In this document: one piece after another, positions 11,801-29,271 of the stretch
Layout: each line of letters begins with the position of its first letter
How positions within the stretch are numbered: the stretch's first letter is position 1
NCBI GenBank assembly: GCA_023053545.1
Contig: JAKZAN010000006.1
Coordinates: forward strand, 6,081,001-6,145,000
From: Lepidurus packardi
Taxonomy: Eukaryota > Arthropoda > Branchiopoda > Notostraca > Triopsidae
Reading direction: 5' to 3'
Length of the DNA stretch: 64,000 bases
Translations under genes and position numbers: made by a program
The notes under the pieces: generated by a model
Database searches by the model: none
What the model was told of the DNA's origin: nothing
The model's input: only the letters and a program-made list of their open reading frames with translations

Positions 11801-12321
11801 CTGGAACCGCCGCTGTATCCATAGCTACCGCTGCCTCCCTTGCCCTTGTTACCTTTGCCTTTGCCTTTGCCGCTTTCGTAGTTCTCCTATGGTATATAGA
11901 AACGAAATTGAGTCCCCAAGTAATTTTAAGAAAAGTAAAAGCTGCCGTTTACAATACTTACAGGAGGTGGGGGAGGGGGGAAGTAGATCACCGGGGGCTT
12001 CTCGCCGGCATAGACAATAGGACCACCATACTTTACGGGTTCGTATGATTGACCTTTTCCTTTGCTTTTTTCACCGCCTTTATCGCCCTTGCCCTTGGAA
12101 GGAGCGCCGTAGCCGGAGGATGGAGCGCCGTAGCTTGCGGAAGGAGCGCCGTAGCCAGTGGATGGAGCACCATAACTAGCAGCCGGAGCGCCGTAACCAG
12201 ATGAGGGTGCACCGTAAGAACTAACCGGAGGAGCACCGTAGCCGCCACCACCTCCACCGCCACCGGCTCCTTTGTCAGCTAAACATTGTTGAAGTGCAAC
12301 TGCAACTAGCAGTAATCGCAT
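8872..12321 (-). CDS. Secreted YGAP-repeat, resilin-like structural protein
   Basis: Six minus-strand exons (12321-11962, 11886-11550, 11493-11293, 11227-10994, 10927-9206, 9149-8872) join in frame to 1043 residues. Introns are 56-75 bp. A signal peptide (MRLLLVAVALQQCLA) is followed by a Gly run and YGAPS-type heptads (seven in exon 1, nine in tandem in exon 5, more scattered). Interspersed are KAPKAPK and KLPKLPK runs, SKGKGKGG blocks, YDSG/YDTG motifs and a hydrophobic module of the form IIYAGHPPVHVYQ occurring about four times. The tail from about residue 952 is less repetitive and acidic at the end. YGAP heptads resemble the elastic repeats of insect resilin, but there is no chitin-binding Rebers-Riddiford domain. 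I infer an extracellular elastic or cuticle-associated matrix protein. Tyrosines could support dityrosine cross-links. Exact tissue and function are unknown. Confidence 0.9.
10030..10213 (-). repeat. 21-bp coding tandem array (YGAPSTG heptads)
   Basis: Nine near-identical 21-bp units within exon 5 of the YGAP gene. They encode successive YGAPSxG or YGAPSxS heptads. The units near the middle are nearly identical at DNA level and differ mostly at third positions, which suggests recent unequal crossover or slippage. Copy number is likely to vary between individuals. Confidence 0.9.
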
Positions 12322-12445
12322 AACCTATTAATAAACATGAAGAATGGTAACTTGAGTTTGGGGATAAAAGAGCGTTGTGGTTCAATCGTGACGTTCTCAA
12401 GCATCGACATTCGGTTTCTTTTATTCTTTCTATTGGTTAACTTGG
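12322..12445 (-). promoter_or_regulatory. Putative proximal promoter of YGAP gene
   Basis: On the minus strand, reading toward the ATG, there is a CCAAT-like AACCAATAG (about 12432-12440). An A/T-rich GAATAAAAGA (about 12419-12428) follows and could act as a TATA-like element, about 100 bp before the start codon. This is an inference from position and sequence only; no start site is proven. A short 5'-untranslated intron ending at the TTAATAG just before the ATG is also possible. Confidence 0.3.
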
Positions 12446-15400
12446 CAATCATACTCAAGCGCCCGTAGATGGATTTTCGTGCTCTTCAGTTCGTGTAACG
12501 GGTCACCTACCTTGAGGGGGTCTTCACTTCGTCTTCTTTTCCCGCGACCTAATTACCTAACGTTGCGTGGATCTTCCTTGCCCACGGCTACTTCTAATGC
12601 AAAAGACCCGTTCTCTTCAACTTGCCCTTTGCACGTCCCTTTTCTGTGAGCGGGACACAACCCACCTGTGCTAGTCTTGGTCCCTCTTCCACTTCCTTGC
12701 CCTCCTTTTTTGGACACCCTCGTTCTGACCTCAAAACCACATTACCCGGTATCCAAAAGTTTGCTGGTCATTCGCCTCTTGCAATGTTGTAACCTAGTAG
12801 TAGCGTCCGTGTATACCTGCGTCGACCTACATTTCTTACCTAGCTATCTGTTTTGCTCGAGTTCACGCAACAGAGCTACGTTTTTCTAGTTCCCTTCAAC
12901 CCCGACCTTGACATTCGCTTATATCGTTAAGGATGCATTGAACGGTAGAAATCGTAAAGTTACTTGACATCCAAAGTGATTCCGGTATTCCTTTTTAAAA
13001 AAATGCAAAATGAAGTAATAAAATGATTATCCGGTTTGGGGTATAAATATTTTGTTTAGGAAAATGTTGGAAAACAAAAAGACATTTGACCGCTGCATCC
13101 GCGAGAAAGCTAAGGTGCCAATGTCTTGGCCAAGGTTGGAATCAGGTATACAGTATACTGGCATTTTGAAGTAATTATTTTTCGCTTCTATTTTTGTATC
13201 TTATTTGATTATTCCTGAAGGCTAGAATCGATAGTATAGCATGAAAGTGAACAAGAAACTAGAGGAAATAATTTGCAATCAGCAAAATGTAAAAATATAA
13301 ATGATGGACTAAAACCGGTACTTTAGAATTGACATAGAAAAAGTTCACGCTTAAAGCAACTACATTCCAGTCAAAATCTCACCAACGCTTAGCGTTACGA
13401 AAAAATGCAAAGTTCACTAAATTTTTTCACAGCCAACTCCTGTCGATTTCAAGAGTGCGTGTATGTGTGTCCTGTACTGTACCTATTAAAGGCCAAGAAT
13501 CCGAACTCTTTTCACAGTACACTATAATAATCACTTATAATACAAAAAGGCCTAAAATATTCCCCATTGGCAATTTGAGATAACCAGTTCGGGCTTTTAA
13601 GTTAGAAATTAAAGGTTATTAAATCAAACTTACGTTTCGTATCCTTGTTTGCGCCATGATAAATAAAAAGAGGAGGTCTTGGCCCCCGCCACACTTTCAA
13701 GTCACAACTATCTTCTGATGGTCCTGTATGGCCTTTTATACCATGGTCCTGCAAAGCCAGTCCTGTAGTGGGCTTGGTTATCCAACGCAAGTAGGCAGGC
13801 CGATGCTGCTTTCAATTCTTACCTCCAAGGAAAAGTTTCAACATAACAAGAATGCAAGTTCTTCGGACCCAAATGGAAGTCCCGCCTTTACAACGAGTAT
13901 GGAGCCAGTTTGAGGCACTGCACTGTACATAGGTGCTGCCGATCCTCACCAGGCATCTCAGTACAGCATATGGTGGCGAAATCGGTGTCCTACAGTGCAA
14001 GAATACATCACAAGGGTTGCTATATCCTAGATGAAATAATTGAGGAAAAAGCCGACTAAATAACATTCGTTGCTTTTTTCCTAGTCTACCTATAAAAAGC
14101 TATTCATCCTATGACTCCTTCGGTTCATAGAATTTTGGTGTCAGTCATCGATCAGGCCATAAAATGAGATTTTTTTTGGTCCTCCAATCCGTTAAATCCG
14201 CATACCATACAGTGACTGCACCAACACACTCCACGTGGAACACTCTCCTCAGCCAGATTTTTTCTTTCTCGCAAGTTTAAGCTAGTGAAACCCGAGAAAG
14301 CGTCACGTGCGTCCTTAATGTCCTGATGAAAGTTTCCGAATTTTCTCCAAATTATTCTTGCAGTAATTGTATTGCGATATAGGTACTACAATGTATAATA
14401 TGCCTCATTTCATCTCTTCTGCAGAAGATAGATTTGGAACATGGAGTAACACAGTTCGTTGTTCATTTTGGGTGCCAAATGCCATGAGGCACAAGGATGC
14501 TCTACTTCACCACCATTGGCTTTTACTCGGCCAGGTTAACCAGGAAGTCGGCGTTGGCTGTAGAGTCTTGCCGCTCGAGAGTTTAATACATACACTCACG
14601 TCGTCTTGACCTTGATCTACTCTAAAACAATTATCTTCCTAAATTTTGCCATTGACAGTGCTGAAGTCGCCCCGCAGAAACTTTGATCGCTACAGGGCCA
14701 GGGGAAGGTGTAAAAAAGCAGCACATACTACTACTGTACTACTACAAACATGCAAAACAAGCTCCAATAGCGATTCTCTTTCTTTCGAAATGATGACTCG
14801 GAGCAACGGTTGAGCTATTTTAAGTTTCACTGGCAGATGTGCAACCTCATTTTATTACGGTGGGCACAATGCAGTCTTTTTTTCGTTGAGAAAATATGCA
14901 ATACCTAATGAACAATAGATGGTCTAATTCTACAAATTGTGCCAACTTCTAATGGTACAGCTTACTGTTGCGTTCAATTGTGAGCATTTTGTAAGTATAA
15001 AATATACTCAGTAATCCTATGAAATTTGTCGATCTAAATTATTTGGCCTTACAGAGAGTAATCCAGTTCATGCTTTACTGGGTAATGTAACTCCTTACTT
15101 TTATTCCCCTGGAGAAAACAAGGAAACTGTGAGAAGTTGGAAGCGCCAAATTCGCCAAATGTGCAGTCTTTATTAAAGTTGAAGAGAAAGCAGTGACCAA
15201 ATAACGCCGCAATCATGGTTCCGGAGAAAAGAACCTGAGTAAGCATCATGCAATGGCAATACATCCGTGTTTTTTTTACACTCGAGTTTGGGTCATGCTT
15301 TGCAATGCGGATGAGGAACTATTTCACTGCGTTAGCGAAAGTGGGTTTATAAGATAAACAAACTAAGGACATATCTCTTAACAGTAGTGGAGTGGTTTTC

Positions 15401-18400
15401 CTTGTATTACAAAAGTAAATACAGTAATTAGATGACATGGTCATTGACATAACGAAATGTGTTACGATCATAGGGCGGAATGCAGGGAAACTCCGTGGTT
15501 TACCCAGTTCCGAAAACGATCATATCTTTTAATCCAAGTTTTCACACCCTAACCACGACGACCACGTAGTTCGTCTATTGACTTTTGGGCAATAATGCTA
15601 GAAACCGTTTTCTTTCATTCATGTGGTGAGAACTTTATAGGAGCTAATCAATTCTAGGTCAGACATGTCACACGTTCAAGCCTTACATTCTTTCCTAGAG
15701 CTAAATTCCTACCCAAACCGAAGTCAGGAAATCAATTACGGAGGTTCCTAGTCAAAAGCATCCCGGCTCAGTACTTCAGGGTTTCAAGACAATTATTACA
15801 GTAAAACCTAAGGACGTCTAATGCCCAGTCATTCTTCGAGAAAAGAAGAAACGAACACATGTTTTGCTTGACAGCCTAGAGATAACCAAGGTTGTGACGT
15901 GAGAACAATATTGGCCGCAAAACAGGTTCATAATGCTAAAGGCTTTTAGAGGCCAAGGTAAAAGGTTAAGGTAACAGCATGAGCTCTTGCTCTTCCGTTA
16001 CTCCATGTAACAACCTTTCTAAATTCGTCCCTGTCCTGCGCGGCCTCTACAATGTCAATCCCTAAACGCCTGACAGGGCATTTCCATTGCAAAGTGTCCC
16101 ACATTTGCCTAGGAATGCCAGAAAGTTGCCTGGCCACTGAATGGGTCTTCCCAGACTTAACAATAGCTTACAACAGCATCGAATTCGAAATACCTCTTCT
16201 AGGTGTGTATACTCATTATTCCCTGTCGCTTCAATTCTCTTGTTCCTGATTACGCCTGCCAAAGCTTTCAGTTACATTAACCTCTCCAGAGCGCAAATTT
16301 TTCAGAAAGTTAGGAAGCATGATACAACTTAAGAACTTTGTTTTGTTGTTATGGCGCTAAAGCGCAATAATGGCCATACAGAGGTTTTCTTAGTTTTCAC
16401 TTGAAACCCAAGTAGAAACGTTCTCATTAATTCCACTGTTTCCATTCCCCTATCGCCTGATCTTGGGGTGTAGTTCGATGTAGATTAGAAAGGGATACTT
16501 TTACAGCAATAGTGAAAATCGCTTGCAATTTCGTTTATAGGATCCCGGACAGTCCGTTTTTGGCGGTTCTACTTTTCTAACCCAAATTGAGGTATACGTA
16601 GGCTGTGAGACGAAATTTTTGGCTTGCGGCCCATCCCTACCAACAAGTCAGTCGCCTTGGCTGCGGCCAGGGTCAGTCGGTCAAATGCTCAGGCATCTTT
16701 ACCGTACACGGAACAAGGTATATAGGCAGCGGCAACGCAATAAGAATTCATTTCTGGCTTACAGGTTTACAATGCAGGATGTGGCCAAGTTGCATATATC
16801 ATAAATTTTCAATACGATATGTACACTCCGTAATAAATTGGGTATCACCTTCCATATAAGTAACGGGAGATGGAACAGAATAGTGGTCTATTTTGGTATA
16901 CGAAAACATGTCAAGCAAGTTCCTAATTATACAGAAACCAGGTAGACACGCTAACCTAATATTGAGAAGCTTACGTATGACACCCAGGTACAACAGAACT
17001 TGCTGCCTTGGCTGATTTCTCTATTTTTTATACTGGGATTAAAAATTCAGCCCAGGAATCCAAAGCCGCAGGGACCGTGAGGTAACTTATAACTTCAAAA
17101 CAGAAAAAAATGGATACAAGGTGGGACTCTGTCAAACCTGTCACATAAAGACGTGAAAGAAGTCCTCTTTTATGATTGACTTTCTTTTCGTATGCCCGAT
17201 TCTGATATGGGCTGTACATTTCAAAGCGAATGCTTTGTCGGAAATGGAACATCCTCTTTTTCTTACGTAAGAGGCAGTAGAACACTACAACCACTGAAAC
17301 TTGTAACCAAATTATAAATCAAAGAAAGTATATCATGCAAAAAATTAAAGGAAAATACAACAAAGGCAGCAGAGGGTGAACACCTTCCTTATGCACTTAG
17401 AATGTCCCGTTAGTCTTCATTCATGGAGTTAAGAAAAATTGGCAAAAGTGATACCAAGAAATCCGCCGTAACTGAAGATACAACAGTTTCTATTACAGAG
17501 GGAAACCCAATGCAAACCAACATGCAGACACAGTCTTGATCTTCAATGTCTATTCAAAGTTCAAAAACTGAGATGTTGGATATAAACAGAAAGCAAATAT
17601 TATTGAAAAAAAGGGGTCTTTGAACTTTCTCTACTTCTGTGTTGTCAGAAACAAATGGAAAAAGCTCGTGTAAATACACTAGCATAGACACTTAGAAGTT
17701 AAATTTGGGGTAGCCCGGTTGTAAGTTTTATGAGCAGCGGTGAAACTGAATGAAGAGAAAGTATCGAACTTTAGCCCACGAATAGATGACTACAGAAAAA
17801 AAGGGCCGGAAAATAGCACTTACAGGTTGCAGGGTTGCGCGACGCGCAGTATTCGTCGTTTGAAAGTGGGCGATGATACGGCGAGAGCAATAAGGAGGAG
17901 GTCGTACTTGAATAGAGTGGGAAGCGACTAACTCATCCCAGCGCAGAGTTCCGTTACTCGTGAGTAAAGTTTAACTAGGTCCAGACTATGCTAACAGGCA
18001 AGGCAGGTTTTGGTACCCAGTAGGTAGGTAGGTTTAGGCAACGTTACCAACGCTATCTGACCTACAATAGCACCGGATGGCCGCATTCTTGTGACCCGTG
18101 GAAGGCCGTGTAAGCACCGTGCCTCGCATGGGATTCGCCCCATTACTGAAATCACAACGACTTATAAGAAACGCATACGGCTTGCGTGCAACAAGACATG
18201 CAAAGGAATCTTGGGATGAGTAGGTTAGCGAGCCAATATTTTCCTTATCCACTATGTACGACAACTTGACAAGCACATACCTCAAAAAAAAAAAAAAAAC
18301 TTGAAAAAAAAAGAATCCCACGACGACATTCGGTACGTCAGTAACAATAAAGTATATTCAGATTTAGAGTTTGTATACAAAATTCAAATTAGCAGAAAAA

Positions 18401-18424
18401 TTACGTTTCACTTCCTTTACGTAA
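12446..18424. other. Six-kilobase gap without recognised genes
   Basis: No coding gene could be supported on either strand. Open frames (for example 13812-14066 minus, 14367-14609 plus, 16605-16859 plus) show no domain and no partner exons. Minor structure includes GGTAGGTAGGTAGG-type sequence near 18020-18032 and homopolymer A/T runs near 18283-18311. The stretch could hold non-coding RNA or regulatory DNA for the neighbours. Confidence 0.45.
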
Positions 18425-19153
18425 TTACGACTCCACGACAGCTGCAATGAGATCCTTGACAATGGTGTCCAAATCAGATTCCATACTCATTAGCAAGCCA
18501 GTATTTGCTTCTCTGGTGGCAATTAGAGTAACCAAAAGTGGCATCTTGTTCATCTGCACAACCTAATAATGAAAAAAGAAAAGCTAACTCACGAATGGCT
18601 GCGGACCAAGGACATCACGTTACTTGGTAGTTAGAGTACATGCAGGCAATTTTAGAATTTTTTCCCAGTCCAAGCTTTCCAGCTTGATCTGTGGCCATCC
18701 CGAAAGTTGACAGAAAACTCGGCCTTAAGGCAAGATCAGGTGTGATATCTTGAGTTGCTATATAATAAATTTGTTATATTAACAGCTGGCTAAATGTCCC
18801 TACAATGGCGGAAACGGAAAAGCATGAAAACATTCAATAGTACCTTTAATTAATGGGACACCATCCCTATCCGAAATAATGATGGCCAACAAACCATCCA
18901 TCTTTTGAACGTACTGGTATATGTATTTTCGAACTTCCTAGAGAAAATCATTTTTTTTTTCAAATTAAACTACGGCGCCCCGGATATGCAGGCAATTCGC
19001 CAAATTCGGCAAAGGAGAATAAAAAGATCAATTAAGCAATCAAAACAGATTAATATTTCAAAAACGAGACGTTATTCGTAGCAGTTCAGTTAAGTCTTGG
19101 ATAAAGGTGTATCAGTAGAAATATTTAAGAAATAAAGTTTAACTTACCTCCAT
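18425..19153 (-). CDS. LAMTOR3: Ragulator complex subunit LAMTOR3 (MP1)
   Basis: Four minus-strand exons, 19153-19148, 18937-18844, 18757-18624 and 18562-18425, join in frame to 123 residues; the human protein has 124. The first exon encodes only Met-Glu. This roadblock-fold protein pairs with LAMTOR2 in the lysosomal Ragulator, which docks Rag GTPases and mTORC1 and scaffolds MEK/ERK. Conserved segments visible are MDGLLAIIISDRDGVPLIK, then LRPSFLSTFGMATDQAGKLG, GKNSKIACMYSNYQVVQMNK and MPLLVTLIATREANTGLLMS. These follow the family order with no missing element. It stands head to head with the PSD gene and may share its promoter region. Confidence 0.97.
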
Positions 19154-19559
19154 TTTTAATCTGTTGCTGCTTGTTTACAAGTATTCAGGGGGCGGCTTAA
19201 GGTGCCTCTAGAAGACGAAAAGCGAAATAAAACCTATTATTCGAGTTACAGTTTCGCAGTCTGTTATGACAAAAGTAAGGATAATCTTCGAAATACAAAG
19301 TAATTTGCAAGATTGAAACCTCTCATTCATTATTTCCCTACGTAATAAAATAAATTATTTAGCTGCTTTATTAAATGTGAAATTCAATCATCTCAACCAT
19401 AAATTGCCATTTGCACGTTAGTGTTTAATTCCCAATAGATGGCAACAAATGCCGTAACCAAAATTTTACTACAAACTGTTCCCAGATGGCGGAAAGCATC
19501 ACACACTGGAGTATTTGTAAGCTAAAAATTAAAGGGCAAGGGCACAGAGTTCATAGTTG
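19154..19559. promoter_or_regulatory. Shared LAMTOR3/PSD divergent promoter region
   Basis: About 400 bp separate the LAMTOR3 start from the probable PSD 5' untranslated exon. The region is A/T-rich and contains AATAGATGGC at 19434-19443, a 10-base word that recurs exactly in the STAMBP/MADF promoter at 27969-27978. A related CAGATGGCGG lies near 19485. No TATA box is obvious. The bidirectional role is inferred from gene arrangement. Confidence 0.5.
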
Positions 19560-19649
19560 ATATTAGAATGTCTGTCTCTGTTCCATCCTTTTAGGATTCG
19601 CTTCCAACAATCTGTGTGGTATTGCTGTTTCGTTGGTGATCTTATCGTG

Positions 19650-19730
19650 GTAAGTGTTAAGCAACAGTATTCAACTCCCTTTCTATTCTTTGATTTCTTT
19701 CTTCTGACGTTTCTCATTACTTTTTTCCAG
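19650..19730 (+). other. Probable 5' untranslated intron of PSD
   Basis: A strong donor (TCGTG|GTAAGTG at 19650) and a strong acceptor (CTTTTTTCCAG ending 19730) bound 81 bp, a typical size for this region. Both lie upstream of the PSD start codon, so the intron would be within the 5' untranslated region. Support is from splice-site quality only. Confidence 0.5.
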
Positions 19731-19872
19731 GTTTGTGCATCGTGTGTACGTATGTGCGATGCGATAGTTCGTGAGTCATTAACAGCCATCAAGTGCACCT
19801 GTGCCATCTAGTACTGCTATAAAGTTTCGACGCTCTTTACTTGCATGACCAAAAACGCAAATTGGAAATAAC

Positions 19873-25098
<5,226 letters not shown>

Positions 25099-26118
25099 GA
25101 TGGTTCAGATATTATGACGAATAGCCTGACAACCCGTAACGCAATCAGGAGATAAGCGACAATGCAAAGTTAGAGCAAAAAAGACAAGACTTAACAAGAC
25201 AAGGATAGCGCAAGTTGTATTATAACAAGGACCGTTAAAAAAAGGAGAAAAAAGAGGAACATAGGCATGTGAATCCACATGGTTTCCAAAAGGGGCTTCC
25301 TTCACTCTGTGGCAAATTTTTTATTCATTTTTAGTTTGACTGCTAAGTATTTGGTTCAATTCCCCCGATTTCGTAACAAGGTAGACGTGTTTTTGCAAAA
25401 GTCTGCAATAAGGTCTGCTTTATCCCCTGTTTATTGTGTGTCCTATTTGCAACTTTACTACATATATTGTAATACGAAAGTCGTTCGCAAGTGACTGTCC
25501 AATCGGTTCTGGTTCTGCATATTAATACTGTCTCTGCTGTTTTCTGTCCATCGGTTTCCCTTCTATCCCATACTGCTTGTACATTAGGGCGTAGCAAAAC
25601 TCTAGTCAGTTGTTATATTTCTAGAAACTTTTCCCGAACAAGTAGAACTACTTGTCTTTCTGAACAACCTGGTAGCTTGTCCGCTACTCTGCACGCTAGA
25701 TAAAAACTTAACAGAAAATATGTGACGTCAAAACTACTCCCTAAATCAACTTGCCATGACGAGATTCTTGCTCCGTTTTAAAGAAGAAAAAAAATTTCCG
25801 TTTGAGGCAAAATGAAGAGTGATGTTATATCCAATGGTGTGCCAGTTTATGATCTATCAAAGCTATTAGGACAGCTTGGACTTCTGCAAAACTTTCCGAC
25901 GAAGGGGAGAAAACCAGCAATTATAAAAAAAATTTGAACTTGTCTCGCTCTCCTTACGAAATACATACAGACCGTCTTTCCCCCAACGATATTGAATAGC
26001 CAATCCATTACATTCAGGTGAACGGACACTTGGGAAAGAGAAAAATTTCGTAGGAAGCAGCCAAAGCAATGCTTATACGGTGTTGTTCAACAAAGTATAT
26101 AACGACAAACGCGAAGCA
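25099..26118. other. Tail-to-tail intergenic region of PSD and STAMBP
   Basis: PSD ends at 25098 and STAMBP ends at 26119 on the other strand. No coding exon is recognised between them, so the sequence should mostly be the two 3' untranslated regions. Open frames at 25279-25703 and 25847-26069 have no family resemblance. Confidence 0.5.
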
Positions 26119-27794
26119 TTATTTCCTTAAATCCATCACAGTAACAGGTGCCCTTGCATCTAGTTCGACATGATTCCCCACCTAAAAAAAAATTGTTAGC
26201 AAATTTAATTTAACAACACGAAAACAGTGAATAAACAAAGTATTACTTCGAAAAGAGGCGGCTCGATGGGATGAGGGTGAAAGCCCGTCTGAAGGCAACT
26301 AGCGATAGCGTTTAAGCCATAATCAGGCGTAAGAACAAAGTAGCCGGTCCTGCATTATAAATCCATTTCATCTCATTTGGTTTCATAATTAATACCAAAC
26401 AAAAACTTACTCATTATATTTTGGAGAACAGACAATAGCAATAGCTTCTGGCATCATTAATTGATATGCACAGTGAGTATGCAAATCCACACTGGACAAA
26501 AACGCCGTCTGAGTTGGGTGAGTCTACAATGAGATAAAATATTCAGTTCTGGGAACATGGTGATGCGGGGCAAATAATTTGTACATGGATCCAACCCAGG
26601 GTTATGAGGCCAAATTTGTCTTGGACAGCAAATAGATCTTCTTCGTTGCGGGTAGTGCACGAATCTGCCGTTCCACTCTGCTTTGGAATTAGCAAATGCG
26701 TTACCCATAGCTTTCCTTGTGCCTAAGGGAAAAGTTAACAAATATCTGTGCTAAGAACGCAGAGCTTACCAGTTTCCCAGCTAGAATTCCACACGTTTCG
26801 ACGTTTTTTTCGGTGTTTTCCCAAGAGAGCCGTATAAACTCGGACGGTAAATCAGCCGGGACTACTACAGGACGCAAGCCGGAAAAGTTTTTATTGCGGG
26901 CAGAAACATAGTTTTGTGGCTTGGTACTTCGATCAAATACAGGCCTTATTAACGTAAGCGAATGTAGATTTACATAAACTAAGAATATAAGTTGTGTGTA
27001 CTTTGGTCGCAAGTCTTCTAACGTAAGACTCGAAAACGTATCTTCAAGTGGGTTTCCCTCAGCGCGAATGGATGACGGGAACATGTCAGCCAAGTCTTTT
27101 TCAAAGGCTATAGCTTTATCGGAATCTTCTACACTGTTGATATTGTAGGCGCAGAGATTTTGGTCTTCCTCTGGTTGCTCTAGCTGCTTCTGAGCTTTCT
27201 CCTCAGCCGTCTTTTTCTCTTCTTCCGCTTTCTTTGCTTCAGCTTCTCGCCTTTGTTGCTACAAGACAAGGAAACGTTATTTTCACAAAATTAAAGATAG
27301 TTTTTGCCTCACCGCTCGAAGTTGGTGGGCTTGAAAGTCAATTTCATATTTCTTTGCAATTTGCTGCTTGATGGTTTCGGTTAAGGCCATTATATCTTTC
27401 ATCTTATTGTGATTTGAGGCTTTATCAACTGCGGGGACAGATGAATACTGAGGATGTTGCCGAATTTTCTCCAGGAACAACCTAAAAAAATTCCTGACTA
27501 CAACAGCTTCAAGAATCGTCCTTGGCTTACGAAAGAAAACGGAGATACAGAATGTATGCATTTTCTAAATCACCCTCACTGCAGTAGACATCAGCCATCC
27601 TGACCATTTCGACACCTGATCGATAATACCTAAAAAAAACACTGCATTTATAATTTAGCTGAAGAAATTGTACATTAAGCACACCTTAGAACAGGAACAT
27701 TTGGATCGACTTGAACTGCATTAGCAACTTCTGTTAGTTTACGCATTCTGAGTCCCGGTTCCCAGTTATCTTCTTTCTTCTCTTGTTCTGCCAT
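26119..27794 (-). CDS. STAMBP: STAM-binding protein (AMSH), K63 deubiquitinase
   Basis: Nine minus-strand exons (27794-27685, 27629-27531, 27481-27313, 27258-27002, 26944-26770, 26722-26585, 26523-26411, 26349-26247, 26181-26119) join in frame to 408 residues; human STAMBP has 424. The enzyme cleaves Lys63-linked ubiquitin on endosomes with ESCRT-0/III and controls receptor sorting. The N-terminal helical USP8-dimerisation/MIT-like region covers about residues 1-115. A charged coiled-coil rich in Glu/Lys/Gln follows (about 127-160). The JAMM/MPN+ domain begins at about 235: Glu261 in [11 protein letters not shown], His316 and His318 in [16 protein letters not shown], and Asp329 form the zinc site. 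The final segment VTVMDLRK matches the family C-terminus. All catalytic residues are present. It is divergent from the MADF-BESS gene across 283 bp. Confidence 0.97.
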
Positions 27795-28077
27795 GACTAC
27801 AGAGCTAGAGCACACTAACCCGCACAGATTTCTGAAGCGTAAAAGAGAACAGACAACAGCTATCGTAAAACAAAATAATAGGTTAATCTCGTTGACAAAA
27901 ATTATGACTCATACGAATAGGAATACGCACGAGCCCCCTTGTTGACTCGTCTCCCACATTGGCATCTCAATAGATGGCGAGAGTGTTTGAAAACAACACA
28001 GAATAAAAAAATATGTAATGTGTTACGGTTTGTTTTGTTCGTCAGAAGTGTATGGACCTGTTTCCTTAAAAGTTAAA
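27795..28077. promoter_or_regulatory. Shared STAMBP/MADF-BESS divergent promoter region
   Basis: The two start codons lie 283 bp apart on opposite strands. The region contains AATAGATGGC at 27969-27978, identical to the word in the LAMTOR3/PSD promoter region. No TATA box stands out. An upstream in-frame start for the MADF gene at 28018 falls inside this span. Confidence 0.5.
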
Positions 28078-29084
28078 ATGGAACTACCATTAGAAATACA
28101 TCTTTCAAATCCTGCTGAAATCCGAAAAAACAAGAAAACCCGAAAAAAGTGGAATCCAGCTACAGAATCCCAACTAATCGAGCTCATGAAAAGGTACACC
28201 ATGCTTTGGCACCCGAAAGACCCAGATTTTAACAGCTATTCCAAGAAAAACGAGTGCTATAGTAAAATCGCAGTAGAGATGAACCTCGGACCCATGTATG
28301 ATAGTAATAATTTGTTTCTTTTTATTTATAATTAAATTCAACTGTTGATCTAATTATTTTATTTGTGACTAGAGTACAAAATTAAGGAGAAAATAAAGAA
28401 TTTGAGAGATTCCTTCCAGCGGGAAGAGAAGCGGTTTCGCGAGCAGAATGGTAATTTCACATCCAGATGGGAACATTACCCGGCTATGTGTTTCCTAAAA
28501 GAAGTGGAAACCTCCGACATGGCTCCAGGGGCCTTAGTTGTAGAAACTCCACTTGGCGGGGTATATTTCCCATTCGCAAATACACTACTCTGAACTTTGA
28601 ATAATCTGTTTCCTTTTTTTCCTAGGATGGACCCTTGAAAATTACATTTCCCACGGACGATGAGGTTATGCTTGGTCAATGTACGAACAAAGAATCTAAG
28701 GAGTATTTTGACCCATTAAACTGCGACAGTGCTAGACGAGTTAGTGAAGGTTACAAACGCCATAGAAGCATAAAACACACCCAAAGATACGAGAAAATTA
28801 CAAAACGCTTTTTCAGTCTTCTGCACGATAACCCTAAAGATGATTGTGACCATTTTGCTTCTTATGTTAGTACGCGTATAAAATCCTTACCTGAAGAAAG
28901 TCGGACAAAAGTTAAAGAAAATATTCAAGAAATACTTTTCCAGCTATCTGGTGATATTCGTCCTCAAGCTGCCAGCTACGAATCGTCTACGCATAGTTTG
29001 TCTCGCGGACAAATAAATCAACACCTCATAATAAGCGATGTTAGAACAGAATTTATTAGCTTGGATCAATTTGATTTGGGTTAA
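28078..29084 (+). CDS. MADF-BESS domain protein (Adf-1-like regulator)
   Basis: Three exons, 28078-28303, 28373-28560 and 28626-29084, join in frame to 290 residues. MADF domains are Myb-like DNA-binding modules, and BESS motifs mediate protein contacts; the family is expanded in arthropods and generally acts in transcription. The MADF domain lies at about residues 25-115: ESQLIELMKRYTMLWHP, then YSKIAVEMNL and KYKIKEKIKNLRDSFQREEK across the first intron. A BESS-like motif is at about 220-260 (DHFASYVSTRIKSLPEESRT, then KENIQEILFQL). The middle is basic and polar. I chose ATG 28078; an in-frame ATG at 28018 would add 20 residues without similarity. The gene converges on MCMDC2 with 182 bp between stop codons. 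Its target genes are unknown. Confidence 0.88.
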
Positions 29085-29265
29085 TAGTCAAGTAAACGAA
29101 ACTTTAACGTTAATATTATATACTTTAATTTGATGTGTGTTATAGCATTCTTTTTATGTACTTCGACTTTTCCTCAAATAGAAAATTATTAGTTTTCCCA
29201 TCACACTTTCTCATCGAAGCAAGTCTAACGGGGCTGGTAGAAAACAAGCGCCAGGAACAGCTTAC

Positions 29266-29271
29266 TTTATT
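29266..29271 (-). terminator. AATAAA overlapping the MCMDC2 stop codon
   Basis: On the minus strand the final codons read GAA GAA TAA AG, so an exact AATAAA poly(A) signal overlaps the stop. If used, the 3' untranslated region would be only a few tens of bases long, which would suit the tight convergence with the MADF-BESS gene. Confidence 0.4.
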
